From contig CAJTMX010000061.1 in the NCBI GenBank assembly GCA_910577235.1, forward strand, positions 1-10,092: 10,092 nt of DNA, read 5' to 3'. Shown here piece after piece: positions 1 to 7,563 of the stretch. Position numbers and translations under genes: made by a program. The notes beneath the pieces are model-generated. The model was not told the origin of the DNA. It made no database searches and saw only the letters and a program-made list of their open reading frames with translations. The DNA comes from an uncultured Acetatifactor sp. Its GTDB lineage: Bacteria > Bacillota > Clostridia > Lachnospirales > Lachnospiraceae. Position 1 is the first letter of the stretch. The number at the start of each line of letters is the position of its first letter.

Positions 1-181
1 GGTATCTTAAGCGGAACCAGAGCTTGCGGTAGGCCACGTCAAGGTAGTATTTCCCCGCCTGCCCCTCTTTCTGGATAAGGCGCATGTACCTCCTGGGGTC
101 AAAGCCCTCCACCCTGTTTAAGTTCCTGATCTCCTCCACTTCGTCATACATGCAGGCATTGTTCATTGTCATTCCATCCAT
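1..181 (-). CDS. Partial hypothetical protein, N-terminal 60 residues, runs off the left edge
   Basis: Read on the minus strand from the ATG at 181-179, the frame stays open to the window edge, giving 60 codons. The protein begins MDGMTMNNACMYDEVEEIRN, continues through FDPRRYMRLIQ and GKYYLDVAYRKLWFRLRY, and is cut off there. A strong ribosome binding site (AAGGAGAG, about 189-196) lies 7 bases upstream; Met4, Met6 and Met11 are less well placed. It is the last visible member of the leftward operon, about 100 bases after the preceding gene and separated from it by a stable hairpin (206-240). I do not recognise the family with certainty. Its mixed charged/aromatic start and its place in a YqaJ/RecD module would fit a DNA-recombination or DNA-binding accessory, but that is inference only. 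Confidence 0.75.
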   Translation of the reverse strand, partial: MDGMTMNNACMYDEVEEIRNLNRVEGFDPRRYMRLIQKEGQAGKYYLDVAYRKLWFRLRY

Positions 182-205
182 TTGTTTTCTCTCCTTCCTT
201 TTCGT

Positions 206-240
206 GGGAAGGGGTATATAAAATAAATACCCTGCTCCCC
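206..240 (-). promoter_or_regulatory. Stable intergenic hairpin just before the ribosome binding site of the left-edge gene
   Basis: On the minus strand GGGGAG, a CA bulge and GGGTAT pair with ATACCC and CTTCCC around an AT-rich 9-base loop, giving 12 base pairs (one G-U). No U-run follows on the minus strand, and on the plus strand a T6 run comes only about 15 bases later. It is therefore not a convincing intrinsic terminator. It sits within 10 bases of the next gene's ribosome binding site, so an mRNA-stability, processing or translation-control role is possible. The intergenic stretch 182-281 shows no clear promoter. Confidence 0.4.
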
Positions 241-281
241 TCATTTACTTGAACTTTTTTATGAAATTTTTTCAGATTTCC

Positions 282-632
282 TCACACAAGGTAACGGCAC
301 ATAAAATAGTCAAAGCTGTCATAATCGCTCCAGTCCGCCGTTTCCGCTTCCTCCTCTGCCATGGTATTCCACAGGTCAAGCAGGCCGCTGTCATACCCGG
401 ACGTATCCGCATCAAGCCCCTGGTGGAAGCAGTATGCCGTCCACAGGCAGCGGAGCTGGTCCCTGGCAGGTTCTTCGTCGAAGCAGCCCTGCCGGACAAA
501 CTCCTTCAGATATTCCATTTCAGCCTCCCGGCTGACTGTCTCCTGCATGGATTCGATAATCTGTGCGGCAGCATGGTAGCCGTCCCGCCGCAGTATATCC
601 AGCTGGAATTTAACGTCTGTTCCATTCTTCAT
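282..632 (-). CDS. Small acidic hypothetical protein (116 aa)
   Basis: The product has 116 residues and is rich in Asp and Glu. It has a predicted helical N-terminal half (around DVKFQLDILRRDGYHAAAQI) and an aromatic/acidic C-terminus ending DYDSFDYFMCRYLV. The ATG is preceded by AAAGGAG at good spacing. It follows the methylase-like gene by 27 bases in the same direction, so it is probably co-transcribed. There is no signal peptide and no membrane segment, and I recognise no catalytic motif. Acidity and small size are common among accessory proteins of mobile elements (for instance DNA mimics or regulators), but nothing here shows such an activity. Family unknown to me; the gene itself is well supported by its ribosome binding site and operon position. 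Confidence 0.75.
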   Translation of the reverse strand: MKNGTDVKFQLDILRRDGYHAAAQIIESMQETVSREAEMEYLKEFVRQGCFDEEPARDQLRCLWTAYCFHQGLDADTSGYDSGLLDLWNTMAEEEAETADWSDYDSFDYFMCRYLV

Positions 633-659
633 TTCCCGGCTCCTTTCTTCTGTGGCATT

Positions 660-1487
660 TTATGATGCCTGTTCCATGCACAGCATGAGCTGTCCGTTTT
701 CTCCTTCCTTCAGTTCCACGTCCCAGTGCGGGCTGTCCGTAACATCTGCCGCGCTTTCTTTGCAGTCCGTCCCGGTCCCATCCGCTGGTTCCCGTTCTGC
801 CTGCCCCGGCATGAAACGCCACTGGTTCAGGTAATAAAACGGGGTACGCCACACTTCATTGTCCGGGTGCGGGAACGGGGCTGCAAGGCTGTCCCCGATG
901 GCTATGACAGCGGGACATCCCAGAAGGGAGAGCTGTATGTAGCACATCATGGCTGCTGTGCGGTCAATATCCTGCGCCACGAACAGCACATTCTTCTGGT
1001 AATTGATGCCACGCTTTTTTGCCGTGTTTGCAAATGCTATGAGCATGGCGCCTGCGCCGCAGGCCGGGTCGCTCACGCTGATATATCCTTTCTCCTTCAG
1101 CAGTTCCTCTTTTTCATCCCCGGCAAACTGCAGCTCGGACATGAAATGGCAGATATGGTAGGGCGTAAAGAACTGCCCTTTCTGCTCCTGCTGCAGATTA
1201 AGGTGATGGTACAGGCTGCCTAAGAAATCCTGTTCTGGGTTTTCCTCCAGCGCCAGCACCACAAGCCCCAGCATCTGCGGGAAGACCTCCTGGTCTTCCT
1301 TCTGGTAGCTGTTAATGATGGAGAGGTACTGCTTCTCCCGCTCCTCCTTCTTAGGCCCCGGCATCACGTTTGCCAGGGATATTGCTGACAGGCTCAGGAA
1401 ATCGTTCCATACCTGCCATCTGGAATGGCGGAATCGGAAACGGTCCATCAGGGCGCAGAATTCCTTTTTATAGTCTTTTTTCTCCAT
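660..1487 (-). CDS. N6-adenine DNA methylase-like protein (275 aa), catalytic NPPY motif not visible
   Basis: The protein resembles the N6_Mtase (HsdM-like) family. After a helical N-terminus come GQFFTP (residues 104-109), matching the family's region before motif I, and DPACGAGAML (140-149), the S-adenosylmethionine-binding motif I. AQDID (171-175) fits the acidic SAM-contact motif, and GDSL (198-201) follows. The expected catalytic motif IV (N-P-P-Y/F) should come shortly afterwards, but the segment reads VWRTPFYYLN (212-221), and the C-terminal 50 residues are low-complexity and polar. At 275 residues it is shorter than HsdM (about 500) and has no visible target-recognition domain or HsdS/HsdR partner nearby. 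It may bind SAM without methylating, or use a diverged catalytic loop. The start is 10 bases after the previous stop, with a modest AGGCGG site. Mobile elements often carry such orphan methylase-like genes for anti-restriction or regulation; that role is inferred. Confidence 0.7.
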   Translation of the reverse strand: MEKKDYKKEFCALMDRFRFRHSRWQVWNDFLSLSAISLANVMPGPKKEEREKQYLSIINSYQKEDQEVFPQMLGLVVLALEENPEQDFLGSLYHHLNLQQEQKGQFFTPYHICHFMSELQFAGDEKEELLKEKGYISVSDPACGAGAMLIAFANTAKKRGINYQKNVLFVAQDIDRTAAMMCYIQLSLLGCPAVIAIGDSLAAPFPHPDNEVWRTPFYYLNQWRFMPGQAEREPADGTGTDCKESAADVTDSPHWDVELKEGENGQLMLCMEQAS

Positions 1488-1497
1488 AGGCCGCCTG

Positions 1498-1983
1498 TCA
1501 CCCTTCCAGCTGTTTCACGGAGATCTCAAAATCCATGTCCAGCCTGCTGTTCCTCACAATGATGCTGTCACCATCCCCGTCCATTACTTTCAGTCCGCCG
1601 CGTGCCACAGCCTCCTCAATACCGGAAAAGATCCTTTCCTTTTCCATGAACTCATCCTGGCAGCTGCAGCTCTCACACCCGCACTCTGACGGTGTGCAGA
1701 GGTACTGCCTGCCGCTTTCCGGTGTGGCAACATACGGGTTGCACACGGCATATCCGTGTTCCTGCAGAGTGGAAACTGCGCTGTCAAATACTGTTCTGAG
1801 GATCTCGATGTTCCACGGGAACTTTTCTTCCGGGTCATCCTCCTCCCGCTCCAGCAGTTCTGCCAGATAGCGGTAGGTCGCATTGTCTATGGCATCCGCC
1901 CGCTCTGACATCCGCTGGGTGATCTCCAGTTCCCCTGTTTCTTCCATTTCTGTTTTTCCTGTGCTTTCTTTCCTGTTTTCCAT
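1498..1983 (-). CDS. Acidic hypothetical protein with a cysteine cluster (161 aa)
   Basis: I do not recognise the family. The first 55 residues are highly acidic and probably disordered (repeated Glu/Asp runs). A helical region follows (about 56-78). A compact cluster C96-x4-C-x-C-x2-C-x-C (C96, C101, C103, C106, C108, plus C81) suggests a metal-binding knuckle. The C-terminal 50 residues look like a small alpha/beta segment (GGLKVMDGDGDSIIVRN). The ATG lies about 10 bases after AGGAGG, and this site falls in the 21-base gap after the helicase gene's TAG stop, so the two are co-transcribed. There are no membrane segments. A metal-binding or redox-sensitive DNA-associated accessory is conceivable but unsupported beyond the cysteines. 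Confidence 0.75.
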   Translation of the reverse strand: MENRKESTGKTEMEETGELEITQRMSERADAIDNATYRYLAELLEREEDDPEEKFPWNIEILRTVFDSAVSTLQEHGYAVCNPYVATPESGRQYLCTPSECGCESCSCQDEFMEKERIFSGIEEAVARGGLKVMDGDGDSIIVRNSRLDMDFEISVKQLEG

Positions 1984-2004
1984 ATATCCTGTTCCTCCTG
2001 TTTT

Positions 2005-4254
2005 CTATAGGTTCATTACTTCCTGCCGGTATCCGGCATCCTTTTCCTGGTTTTTCTTTTCCTCCAGCAGCCGGTTATACTCCCTGATGACGCGCTCCCC
2101 AAGCCGGGTATTGCGCCTGTCGCACTCCGTATTGTGGATGGCGGTGCAGATGGCTTTTTTGCTCCCGATGATGGCAACCTGCGCCTTTGCCCTCGTTACG
2201 GCGGTGTAGAAGATATTCCGCCGCAGCATCTTGTAAAACATGGGCAGCCACGGCAGGATTACCATGGGGTACTCGCTTCCCTGGCTCTTATGGACGGTTG
2301 TGGCATAGGCATGTTCCACCATCTCCAGCTCGTCGCTGTTGTATTCCACACGCCGCCCGTCTGAGAATTCCAGTTCCGCCAGCTCCGTCCCTTCATCATC
2401 CACATAGATGTTCTTAATGCAGCCGATGTCACCGTTACTGATCTGGTTCTTGTTCTTGTTATGGATGATCCGGTCACCCAGCCGGAAGGTACGCTTCCCG
2501 GAACGGATCTCCGGCTTCCCTTCGGCTTTCGGGTTTACCATCTCCCACAGCCTTTCATTCAACGCATCCACGCTGGCATCCCCCTTCTTCCGGTAGGGGG
2601 TCAGCACCTGTACCTTGTCCTCGCCAAACGCATCCACACTGGCGCGGTACAACTCCTGTGTCTTTTCTGCGGCCTCTGCCGCGCTCCCGGCAGGGATGAA
2701 GGTAAATCCCGCGCCATAATCCAGGGCGGCATCATTCTCCTGCATCCGCTTCGCATTTGCAGCGATCCGGCTGTCCTCTGCCTGGCGGAAAACCATGTCA
2801 AGCACTGTCACCGGGATCACGCCGCACTGTACCAGCTCCCGGAACACGTTTCCGGGGCCTACGCTGGGAAGCTGGTCCACATCCCCCACCAGCACCAGGC
2901 GGGTTCCCGCCCGGATATGGTCAAAAAAGATATAGGACAGCCTCATGTCGGACATGGTGAACTCGTCCGCTATGATGAAGCCTGCCTCCAGCATGCCCTC
3001 CATTTCCTCATTGTCCTCATCGCTGGTAAGCCCAAGGGCGCTGTGCATGGTCATGGCGTCCTGCCATCCTGTGCTTTCCGCCATCCTGCGGCTCGCCCTT
3101 CCCGTGGGCGCTGTCAGCAGCACGCTGCTCCCGCCCAGCTTTTCATTGATATACAGGAGCACCTTCTGCACCGTGGTCTTCCCTGTCCCGGGGCCTCCCG
3201 TGACAATGCTGACCAGATGGCTGAAAGCCTGCCGCACGCTCTCCTCCTGCTTCGGGGAAAGGCCGATGCCCAGCTCCCTCTGCGCTTCTGCCAGGAGGAA
3301 CGTGATATCCGCCTGTGCCTCCTGTCCGGCAAGGAGCAGCGATGCCAGCTTCTTCGCCGCGCCGCATTCATACCCGTACATGTTCGCCGGGTAAAGGGCG
3401 CCGCTGTCGTAATACATCTGCTTCTCTTTCACCAGCCGGTAAAGCACCTTGTAGACATCCACTTCCGTGACTGCCTCCCTGCCATACCCGGCGTTTAACT
3501 GCTCATAAACTTTTTTCTGGAACTGCTGCTTGTCTTGGTACAGGTGTCCCTCCTGCATTTCCTGTTCCATGCAGTAACGGACACAGCCTTCGATCCGCAT
3601 GGGGTCATCCGGCTTCCCTTTGTTCGCCTTTGCGATCTCATCCACGGTCAGGAAACCGAAGCCGTTTATCCTGCAGAGGGCGAAAGGCTGGTTCTTTACC
3701 GTGTCCAGCGCGTCGTTTCCAAATTCCTCATAGATCTTCTGTATCTTTTTGGGCGTCACCTTAAAGGGCGTCAGGTATGCCGCAAGGTCGCGCAGGGCAT
3801 GGCTCCCCTGGTAGGACAGGAGGATGGCATCCAGCTTTTTACGGGTGATCCCCTTGATCTCCAGCAGGCTGTCCGGGTAATGGTCCAGCACGTCAAATGT
3901 CCTTGTGCCGAACTTCTCCACGATCAGCTCCGCCGTCCTCGGCCCGATCCCCTTGATCATGCCGGATGACAGGTAGCCCTTGATCCCTTCCTTTGTCTGT
4001 GGCAGTATCTCCTCATAGCTTTCCACCTGGAGCTGCTGTCCGTACTTATTCTTTACCCATTTCCCCTGGAAGTCGGCTTCCACGGTATCCTTATCAGGCA
4101 GTCCTGTGCCTGTTGCCGTAAACTGGCAGCCCTTCCCTTTGTAATGGGTGTCTTTTGCCGCCTCCGGCACACTCTCATCCTCCGTGTGGTACACGAAGAT
4201 ACAGAAACCGCTGTCTTTATTCCGAAATATTTCCCTTACAAACCTGCACTTCAT
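2005..4254 (-). CDS. recD2: RecD2-type ATP-dependent DNA helicase (SF1B), 749 aa
   Basis: This is a superfamily 1B 5'-to-3' DNA helicase of the RecD2/TraA-like type. The N-terminal segment (1-80) resembles the OB-like region of RecD2. Helix-hairpin-helix repeats follow (about 90-210, including IKGIGPRTAELI and LLEIKGITRKKL). The motor has Gln336 in the Q-motif region, Walker A GGPGTGKT (353-360), TAPTGRAS (381-388), Walker B IIADE (427-431), GDVDQLP (457-463), motif IV FRQ with Arg490, VHKSQGSEY (654-662) and the arginine-finger motif TAVTRAK (684-690). All motor motifs are present and the length is normal for RecD2 (about 740-800), so it should be active. The ATG has AGGAGG 9 bases upstream and overlaps the preceding gene by 38 bases. 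No RecB/RecC partner is visible, which is usual for RecD2. Together with the YqaJ nuclease upstream it probably processes element DNA during replication, recombination or transfer (inferred). Confidence 0.93.
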   Translation of the reverse strand: MKCRFVREIFRNKDSGFCIFVYHTEDESVPEAAKDTHYKGKGCQFTATGTGLPDKDTVEADFQGKWVKNKYGQQLQVESYEEILPQTKEGIKGYLSSGMIKGIGPRTAELIVEKFGTRTFDVLDHYPDSLLEIKGITRKKLDAILLSYQGSHALRDLAAYLTPFKVTPKKIQKIYEEFGNDALDTVKNQPFALCRINGFGFLTVDEIAKANKGKPDDPMRIEGCVRYCMEQEMQEGHLYQDKQQFQKKVYEQLNAGYGREAVTEVDVYKVLYRLVKEKQMYYDSGALYPANMYGYECGAAKKLASLLLAGQEAQADITFLLAEAQRELGIGLSPKQEESVRQAFSHLVSIVTGGPGTGKTTVQKVLLYINEKLGGSSVLLTAPTGRASRRMAESTGWQDAMTMHSALGLTSDEDNEEMEGMLEAGFIIADEFTMSDMRLSYIFFDHIRAGTRLVLVGDVDQLPSVGPGNVFRELVQCGVIPVTVLDMVFRQAEDSRIAANAKRMQENDAALDYGAGFTFIPAGSAAEAAEKTQELYRASVDAFGEDKVQVLTPYRKKGDASVDALNERLWEMVNPKAEGKPEIRSGKRTFRLGDRIIHNKNKNQISNGDIGCIKNIYVDDEGTELAELEFSDGRRVEYNSDELEMVEHAYATTVHKSQGSEYPMVILPWLPMFYKMLRRNIFYTAVTRAKAQVAIIGSKKAICTAIHNTECDRRNTRLGERVIREYNRLLEEKKNQEKDAGYRQEVMNL

Positions 4255-4630
4255 CCATTCTCTCCTCCTGCGTTATTTTTACCAGTGTGGTGCTGCCTTC
4301 CTGTTCCAGCAGGGCATAGGCAGGGATATGTAACTCCCCTGCCATCTTAAGCTCGCCCTGCATCCCGCTGCTGATCCGGCTGCCGCATACAATGACTGCC
4401 CTGCTCAGCTTCAGTATGGAAAGGCCAAAAGCAAGCCCTATCTCCCTTTCCTCCGGGATATGGTCATCCAGGTATTCCGGGAGGAAGCTGTGGGGCGCTA
4501 TCGCCCTGCATCCGAAAACACCGGATACAAGGCGTGCATAACCCGCCGCTTTTTCCATGTTCTGCCGTATCCCCTCTTTGGTCGGTGCCGATAAGGGTGA
4601 GCAGATATATATAATGTCATTTTTCTCCAT
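4217..4630 (-). CDS. DUF4406/nucleoside 2-deoxyribosyltransferase-like protein (137 aa)
   Basis: The protein has the small Rossmann-like pattern of the DUF4406/DUF7768 group, related to nucleoside 2-deoxyribosyltransferases: YICSPLSA (8-15), a helix with Asn24, APHSFLPEYLDD (45-56), a hydrophobic strand RAVIVCGS (77-84), and SSGMQGELKMA (87-97). The last motif resembles the S-x-GM-x-x-E-x-x-x-A segment that carries the catalytic Glu in deoxyribosyltransferases (here Glu93). Members are frequent in phages and ICEs of Firmicutes. The natural substrate is not known to me; a nucleotide or nucleotide-sugar is likely. Its ATG shares one base with the TAA stop of the YqaJ gene (TAATG), indicating translational coupling, and its own end overlaps the helicase start by 38 bases. 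It is cytosolic, with no signal or membrane segment. Confidence 0.75.
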   Translation of the reverse strand: MEKNDIIYICSPLSAPTKEGIRQNMEKAAGYARLVSGVFGCRAIAPHSFLPEYLDDHIPEEREIGLAFGLSILKLSRAVIVCGSRISSGMQGELKMAGELHIPAYALLEQEGSTTLVKITQEERMDEVQVCKGNISE

Positions 4631-5670
4631 TAAGCCGCTCCTTTCATTTTGACGGAAAACCTCCTGCTTTCCGTGGTGTTCACATAGTCGTCGTAGACAT
4701 CCGGGTGCTGCACCTTCAGGCGCTCCAGCCCCTTCTTGTCGATCCCTGTGCGGTAGGAGGGGTTATAGGAGAGGACATACTGCGTGCCGCCGTCTGTAAT
4801 GACTGCAGTGCAGCTTGTGCCCATTGCCTCCACGATCTCCGCATAGGCTTCCTTCATCTTTTCCTCCAGCTTTTTCGCCTCGCCGTCATGCTGTGCCTTC
4901 AGCTCCTTTAATTCCATATACTTCCGGATGCTGCCCAGGTATCTGCGTCCCAGTTTTACCTGCTCCGCGTCCTTGTCGGCAGGCCCGCAGTGCCTCCGGA
5001 TGCTCTCCAGCACAAGGTCGGGCTTCTCCGTGTAATCCGGCTCAGCGCCTTTTCCCACGTTCTCTTTCCAGAAATATTCCTCCTCCGCGATCAGGTCCTC
5101 CTCAATATCCATGTCACGTTCCATGTAACGGATGAAGAATTCATTCTCGTTGTTCCCATACAGGCAGGCAAAGTACATCCTGTCGATGTTCATGACCGCC
5201 ATGTAGTGCCGCCCCTGGTACTCATAGTTCACCGGGGTTGAGTCATTTGCCCACTTGTTCTGGCAGTTGTAGTTGGTGGTCTTGCATTCAAGGATGCCTT
5301 TCGTGCCGTCGGGGAAATCTATGAAGAAATCCACGTCTGCCAGCATGAAGGGGTAAAGCGGGTGGCGGAACATCTTCCGGACGGGGTATACCTTAAGCCC
5401 TGTCTTTCTGGAGAAGATCTCCGCAACAAGGTCCTCCAGGCGGTGCCCCACTTCCTTTGCCACCCAGTTGTCTTCCTCCTCGTCCACCACAGGCTGTATG
5501 CCCAGCTTGTCATAGTACAGGTCACGCTTCGTACAGAACGGCGACATCCCCATGATGGCTGCGGCGTCGCTGCCTCCGATCCCTTTGCGGCGGAAGGAAA
5601 GCCAGTCCTCCCTGCTTAAATTTTCCGTGTCAACAAATACCTCTGCCTCATAATTCAGATCCAGTCCCAT
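4630..5670 (-). CDS. YqaJ-type viral recombinase / lambda-exonuclease-fold nuclease (346 aa)
   Basis: The protein matches the YqaJ (phage-type exonuclease) family: RRKGIGGSDAAAIMGMSPF (27-45) is the characteristic N-terminal motif, followed by the helix GHRLEDLVAEIF with Glu79. The PD-(D/E)xK core is LADVD (Asp112) and LECK (Glu128, Lys130), then YEYQGRHYMAV with Gln152. All expected metal-binding and catalytic residues are present. The C-terminal third (about 215-300) is helical with a coiled-coil-like stretch rich in Lys and Glu. Such enzymes digest dsDNA ends 5'-to-3' to give ssDNA for annealing or strand exchange, usually with a RecT/Erf-type annealase; none is recognisable here. I chose the ATG at 5670 because GTGAGGA lies just upstream; a GTG at 5682 would add four residues. 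It is the third gene of the leftward operon. Confidence 0.88.
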   Translation of the reverse strand: MGLDLNYEAEVFVDTENLSREDWLSFRRKGIGGSDAAAIMGMSPFCTKRDLYYDKLGIQPVVDEEEDNWVAKEVGHRLEDLVAEIFSRKTGLKVYPVRKMFRHPLYPFMLADVDFFIDFPDGTKGILECKTTNYNCQNKWANDSTPVNYEYQGRHYMAVMNIDRMYFACLYGNNENEFFIRYMERDMDIEEDLIAEEEYFWKENVGKGAEPDYTEKPDLVLESIRRHCGPADKDAEQVKLGRRYLGSIRKYMELKELKAQHDGEAKKLEEKMKEAYAEIVEAMGTSCTAVITDGGTQYVLSYNPSYRTGIDKKGLERLKVQHPDVYDDYVNTTESRRFSVKMKGAA

Positions 5671-5760
5671 ATTTTTCCTCACTTTCTGCCGCCCGCTGCG
5701 GCTGCATCTTCCGGACAGAAAAAGAGAAGGCTGATACTCCTTCCCTCCCTGTCCTCATCA

Positions 5761-6204
5761 TTATTCTGTTTTATTTTCTGTGGCAGGCTGCCCTGCGTTC
5801 TGCTGCACGCCTGCCCTGCGCCTGGCGGAAAGGACAAGGGCGTCCTCCCCGATCCCGGCATCTGCCTTCGGGGTCCTGGCTGCCCTTTTCCTGCACTTTT
5901 CTATGGCTGCATCCCGGTCATAGCCGGTTTTCTCCTGCAGCCCCGCCGTGATCTTCCGGCACCTGTCACGCATACGCTCATACTGCATTACACCACAGAA
6001 GCCCAGACGCTCCCTGTCATTCTGCAGGAACTCGTCCAGCATGTCCGCGTAATCCGCAAGCACGTTGCATATCACGGTCAGGTCGCCTTCGCAGCTGGTG
6101 ATGGTTTCCTCCCGGCTGTGCGTCACGCTGTAATAACGGATGGGAACCTTTCTGCGCTCATCTTCCTCAACATCCTCTGCAATCTGTATGGAATCCTCAA
6201 CCAT
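5761..6204 (-). CDS. Small charged hypothetical protein (147 aa)
   Basis: The ATG at 6204 has an excellent ribosome binding site (AGGAAGGAGG, 9-base spacing) that lies across and just after the stop codon of the preceding gene. An upstream ATG at 6228 would add eight residues but lies within that gene and has no comparable site, so 6204 is preferred. The protein is acidic at the N-terminus and has a conserved-looking beta segment (KVPIRYYSVTHSREETITSC). A helical middle follows (VLADYADMLDEFLQND, GVMQYERMRDRCRKI). The C-terminal 45 residues are basic then polar and probably disordered. There is no membrane segment or signal. I do not recognise the family. Its place between the DUF932-like gene and the nuclease suggests an accessory DNA-metabolism protein, but no motif shows this. 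Confidence 0.75.
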   Translation of the reverse strand: MVEDSIQIAEDVEEDERRKVPIRYYSVTHSREETITSCEGDLTVICNVLADYADMLDEFLQNDRERLGFCGVMQYERMRDRCRKITAGLQEKTGYDRDAAIEKCRKRAARTPKADAGIGEDALVLSARRRAGVQQNAGQPATENKTE

Positions 6205-6221
6205 TGCAGCAGCCCTCCTTC

Positions 6222-7373
6222 CTACCATTTGTAAATACCCGGTATGTCATATTCCGTCCAGTTGACGGACAGTGCTCTTGCTATGGTCTCTTCCATCCTG
6301 GCAATCCTGCCCCCTTCCTCGCCTTCGCAGGCAAGCATGTAAAGGATCTCGGAAATGCCGAAATAGATGTCATGCGCCGTACAGGGGTCTTCCCCGTACT
6401 GTGCCCTGAACAGGTCCACTGCTTCGGCTGCATATTTACGGGCAATGCCGAGCTTGTCCATGACGCCCTTCATACAGTTGACAGGGTTCATGACCTCAAT
6501 CTTTAACAGCTTCACCAGGTTTCCTGCGGCAAGCTGGTACTTCCCATACAGGAGCTTCAGCTGGTCATCAAACTCACTGAGCTTGGTGCCGTTCCTGTGC
6601 CCCAGTCTCAGCGGGCTGCCCAGGCTGATGGTGGTATTTTCCTTTCCGGATACCAGCATGGGAAAAATGTTCGCCCCGCCGGAGCCTGTGTCGGATGTGG
6701 TGATCCGTACTACGGGCTTCATCTCATCGGGCGTCTTCCCATGCAGCGCCAGCTCCTTACGGTAGGCATCCAACAGGGCATCTTCCCCGGAAAGTTCCCA
6801 GAGTGCGGATGCCATGTCATGCTCATAAAAACCGGCAAGGTAGCTGCAACCCTTGAAATTCTCCGTCAGGTAGTCCACGGAATGCAGGAACACCTGCTCC
6901 ATGTCAAGCACCGCATAATCATGGCAGTCGCCTCCCAGCACAGCGGAGACCTTGCCTTCCGAAATGCGTAACAGCGCCTCTCCCTTTGCCACCTTCAGGC
7001 AGTCGTTCAGGATTCTCGCATACACGCTCTTTTCCACCCTGCGCAGTCCCGCGCCGGAGATCCCCGCACGGTCAAGGATGCTCTTGATCGCACAGCTCCT
7101 TACCGGGTAATACTGGTTCCTTACCTTCAGAAGCAGCCCTGTATTGATGATAGTGTCCGTGATGATGCCTTCATCCAGCCCCTCATCCGCATACTTCTCC
7201 TTCAGTTCCTCCTCCACCCTGCTTCCGCTGGTGATTGCCACCAGGCGCAGGTTTTTGGAATTTCTTCTTTCCCAGAAAGAATTTCTCCCGATGCTCTTTA
7301 AGCACTCAAGGAATTCCTCCTGCTTCTGGAATACGCCCCGGTATCCGTCAGCAAATACTCTTGTCTCATTCAT
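6222..7373 (-). CDS. DUF932-like phage/plasmid-type protein (383 aa), first gene of the leftward operon
   Basis: The layout recalls DUF932 phage/plasmid-like proteins: an N-terminal domain with NQYYPVRSCAIKSILDRAG (86-104), a central VVRITTSDTGSGGANIFP (221-238) comparable to the family's 'S-D-x-G' core, and a C-terminal helical region (CTAHDIYFGISEILYML, 331-347). The assignment is by general resemblance, not a decisive motif. Function is unknown for the family, which is common on mobile elements near recombination genes. The frame opens with a GTG at 7385, but the ATG at 7373 is better because AAAGGTGG lies about 8 bases upstream. The gene is the first recognised gene after the promoter at 7763-7792, with a structured leader of about 380 nt and two terminators in between, so its expression and that of the operon probably depends on antitermination or attenuation. 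Confidence 0.7.
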   Translation of the reverse strand: MNETRVFADGYRGVFQKQEEFLECLKSIGRNSFWERRNSKNLRLVAITSGSRVEEELKEKYADEGLDEGIITDTIINTGLLLKVRNQYYPVRSCAIKSILDRAGISGAGLRRVEKSVYARILNDCLKVAKGEALLRISEGKVSAVLGGDCHDYAVLDMEQVFLHSVDYLTENFKGCSYLAGFYEHDMASALWELSGEDALLDAYRKELALHGKTPDEMKPVVRITTSDTGSGGANIFPMLVSGKENTTISLGSPLRLGHRNGTKLSEFDDQLKLLYGKYQLAAGNLVKLLKIEVMNPVNCMKGVMDKLGIARKYAAEAVDLFRAQYGEDPCTAHDIYFGISEILYMLACEGEEGGRIARMEETIARALSVNWTEYDIPGIYKW

Positions 7374-7397
7374 TCTTCTTTCCACCTTTCTTTTTCT

Positions 7398-7453
7398 CTC
7401 CGTTTACGGAGGCTCTTTTATCCAGCCGCTCATGCGGTAAAGCCCTTGTGGGC
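7398..7453 (-). promoter_or_regulatory. Three short tetraloop hairpins before the first operon gene
   Basis: Within 56 bases the minus-strand RNA can form GCCC-ACAA-GGGC, CCGC-ATGA-GCGG and CTCCG-TAAA-CGGAG, all perfect stems with 4-base loops. The last ends about 8 bases before the AAAGGTGG ribosome binding site of the 6222-7373 gene, close enough to influence ribosome access. The first is followed by only three U residues, so none is a clear terminator. Confidence 0.4.
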
Positions 7454-7465
7454 ATTTCTGGCAAT

Positions 7466-7498
7466 AAAAAAGGAATGGCCCTTAAAAGTTTCCATTCC
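7466..7498 (-). terminator. Second intrinsic terminator in the leader (facing leftward)
   Basis: On the minus strand GGAATGG (7498-7492) pairs perfectly with CCATTCC (7478-7472) around a 13-base loop, followed directly by six U residues (7471-7466). The plus-strand reading has no U-run after the stem, so it works leftward only. It lies about 90 bases before the first operon gene's start codon, so it must be bypassed for the operon to be expressed from the promoter at 7763-7792. Confidence 0.65.
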
Positions 7499-7563
7499 AT
7501 ACTGCGTGTGGTGCTCCACAAATCTGTTTTTGTCCCTGACAGTCTTACACATCCTGCGGAAAC

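Noticed and set aside
249..665. 138-codon plus-strand frame at the left
   Set aside because: It is antisense to the 116-aa gene (282-632), which has the better ribosome binding site and operon position.
2461..3498. 345-codon open frame on the plus strand
   Set aside because: It lies antisense to the RecD2 helicase gene, has no ribosome binding site or recognisable domain, and is explained by GC-rich codon structure on the other strand.
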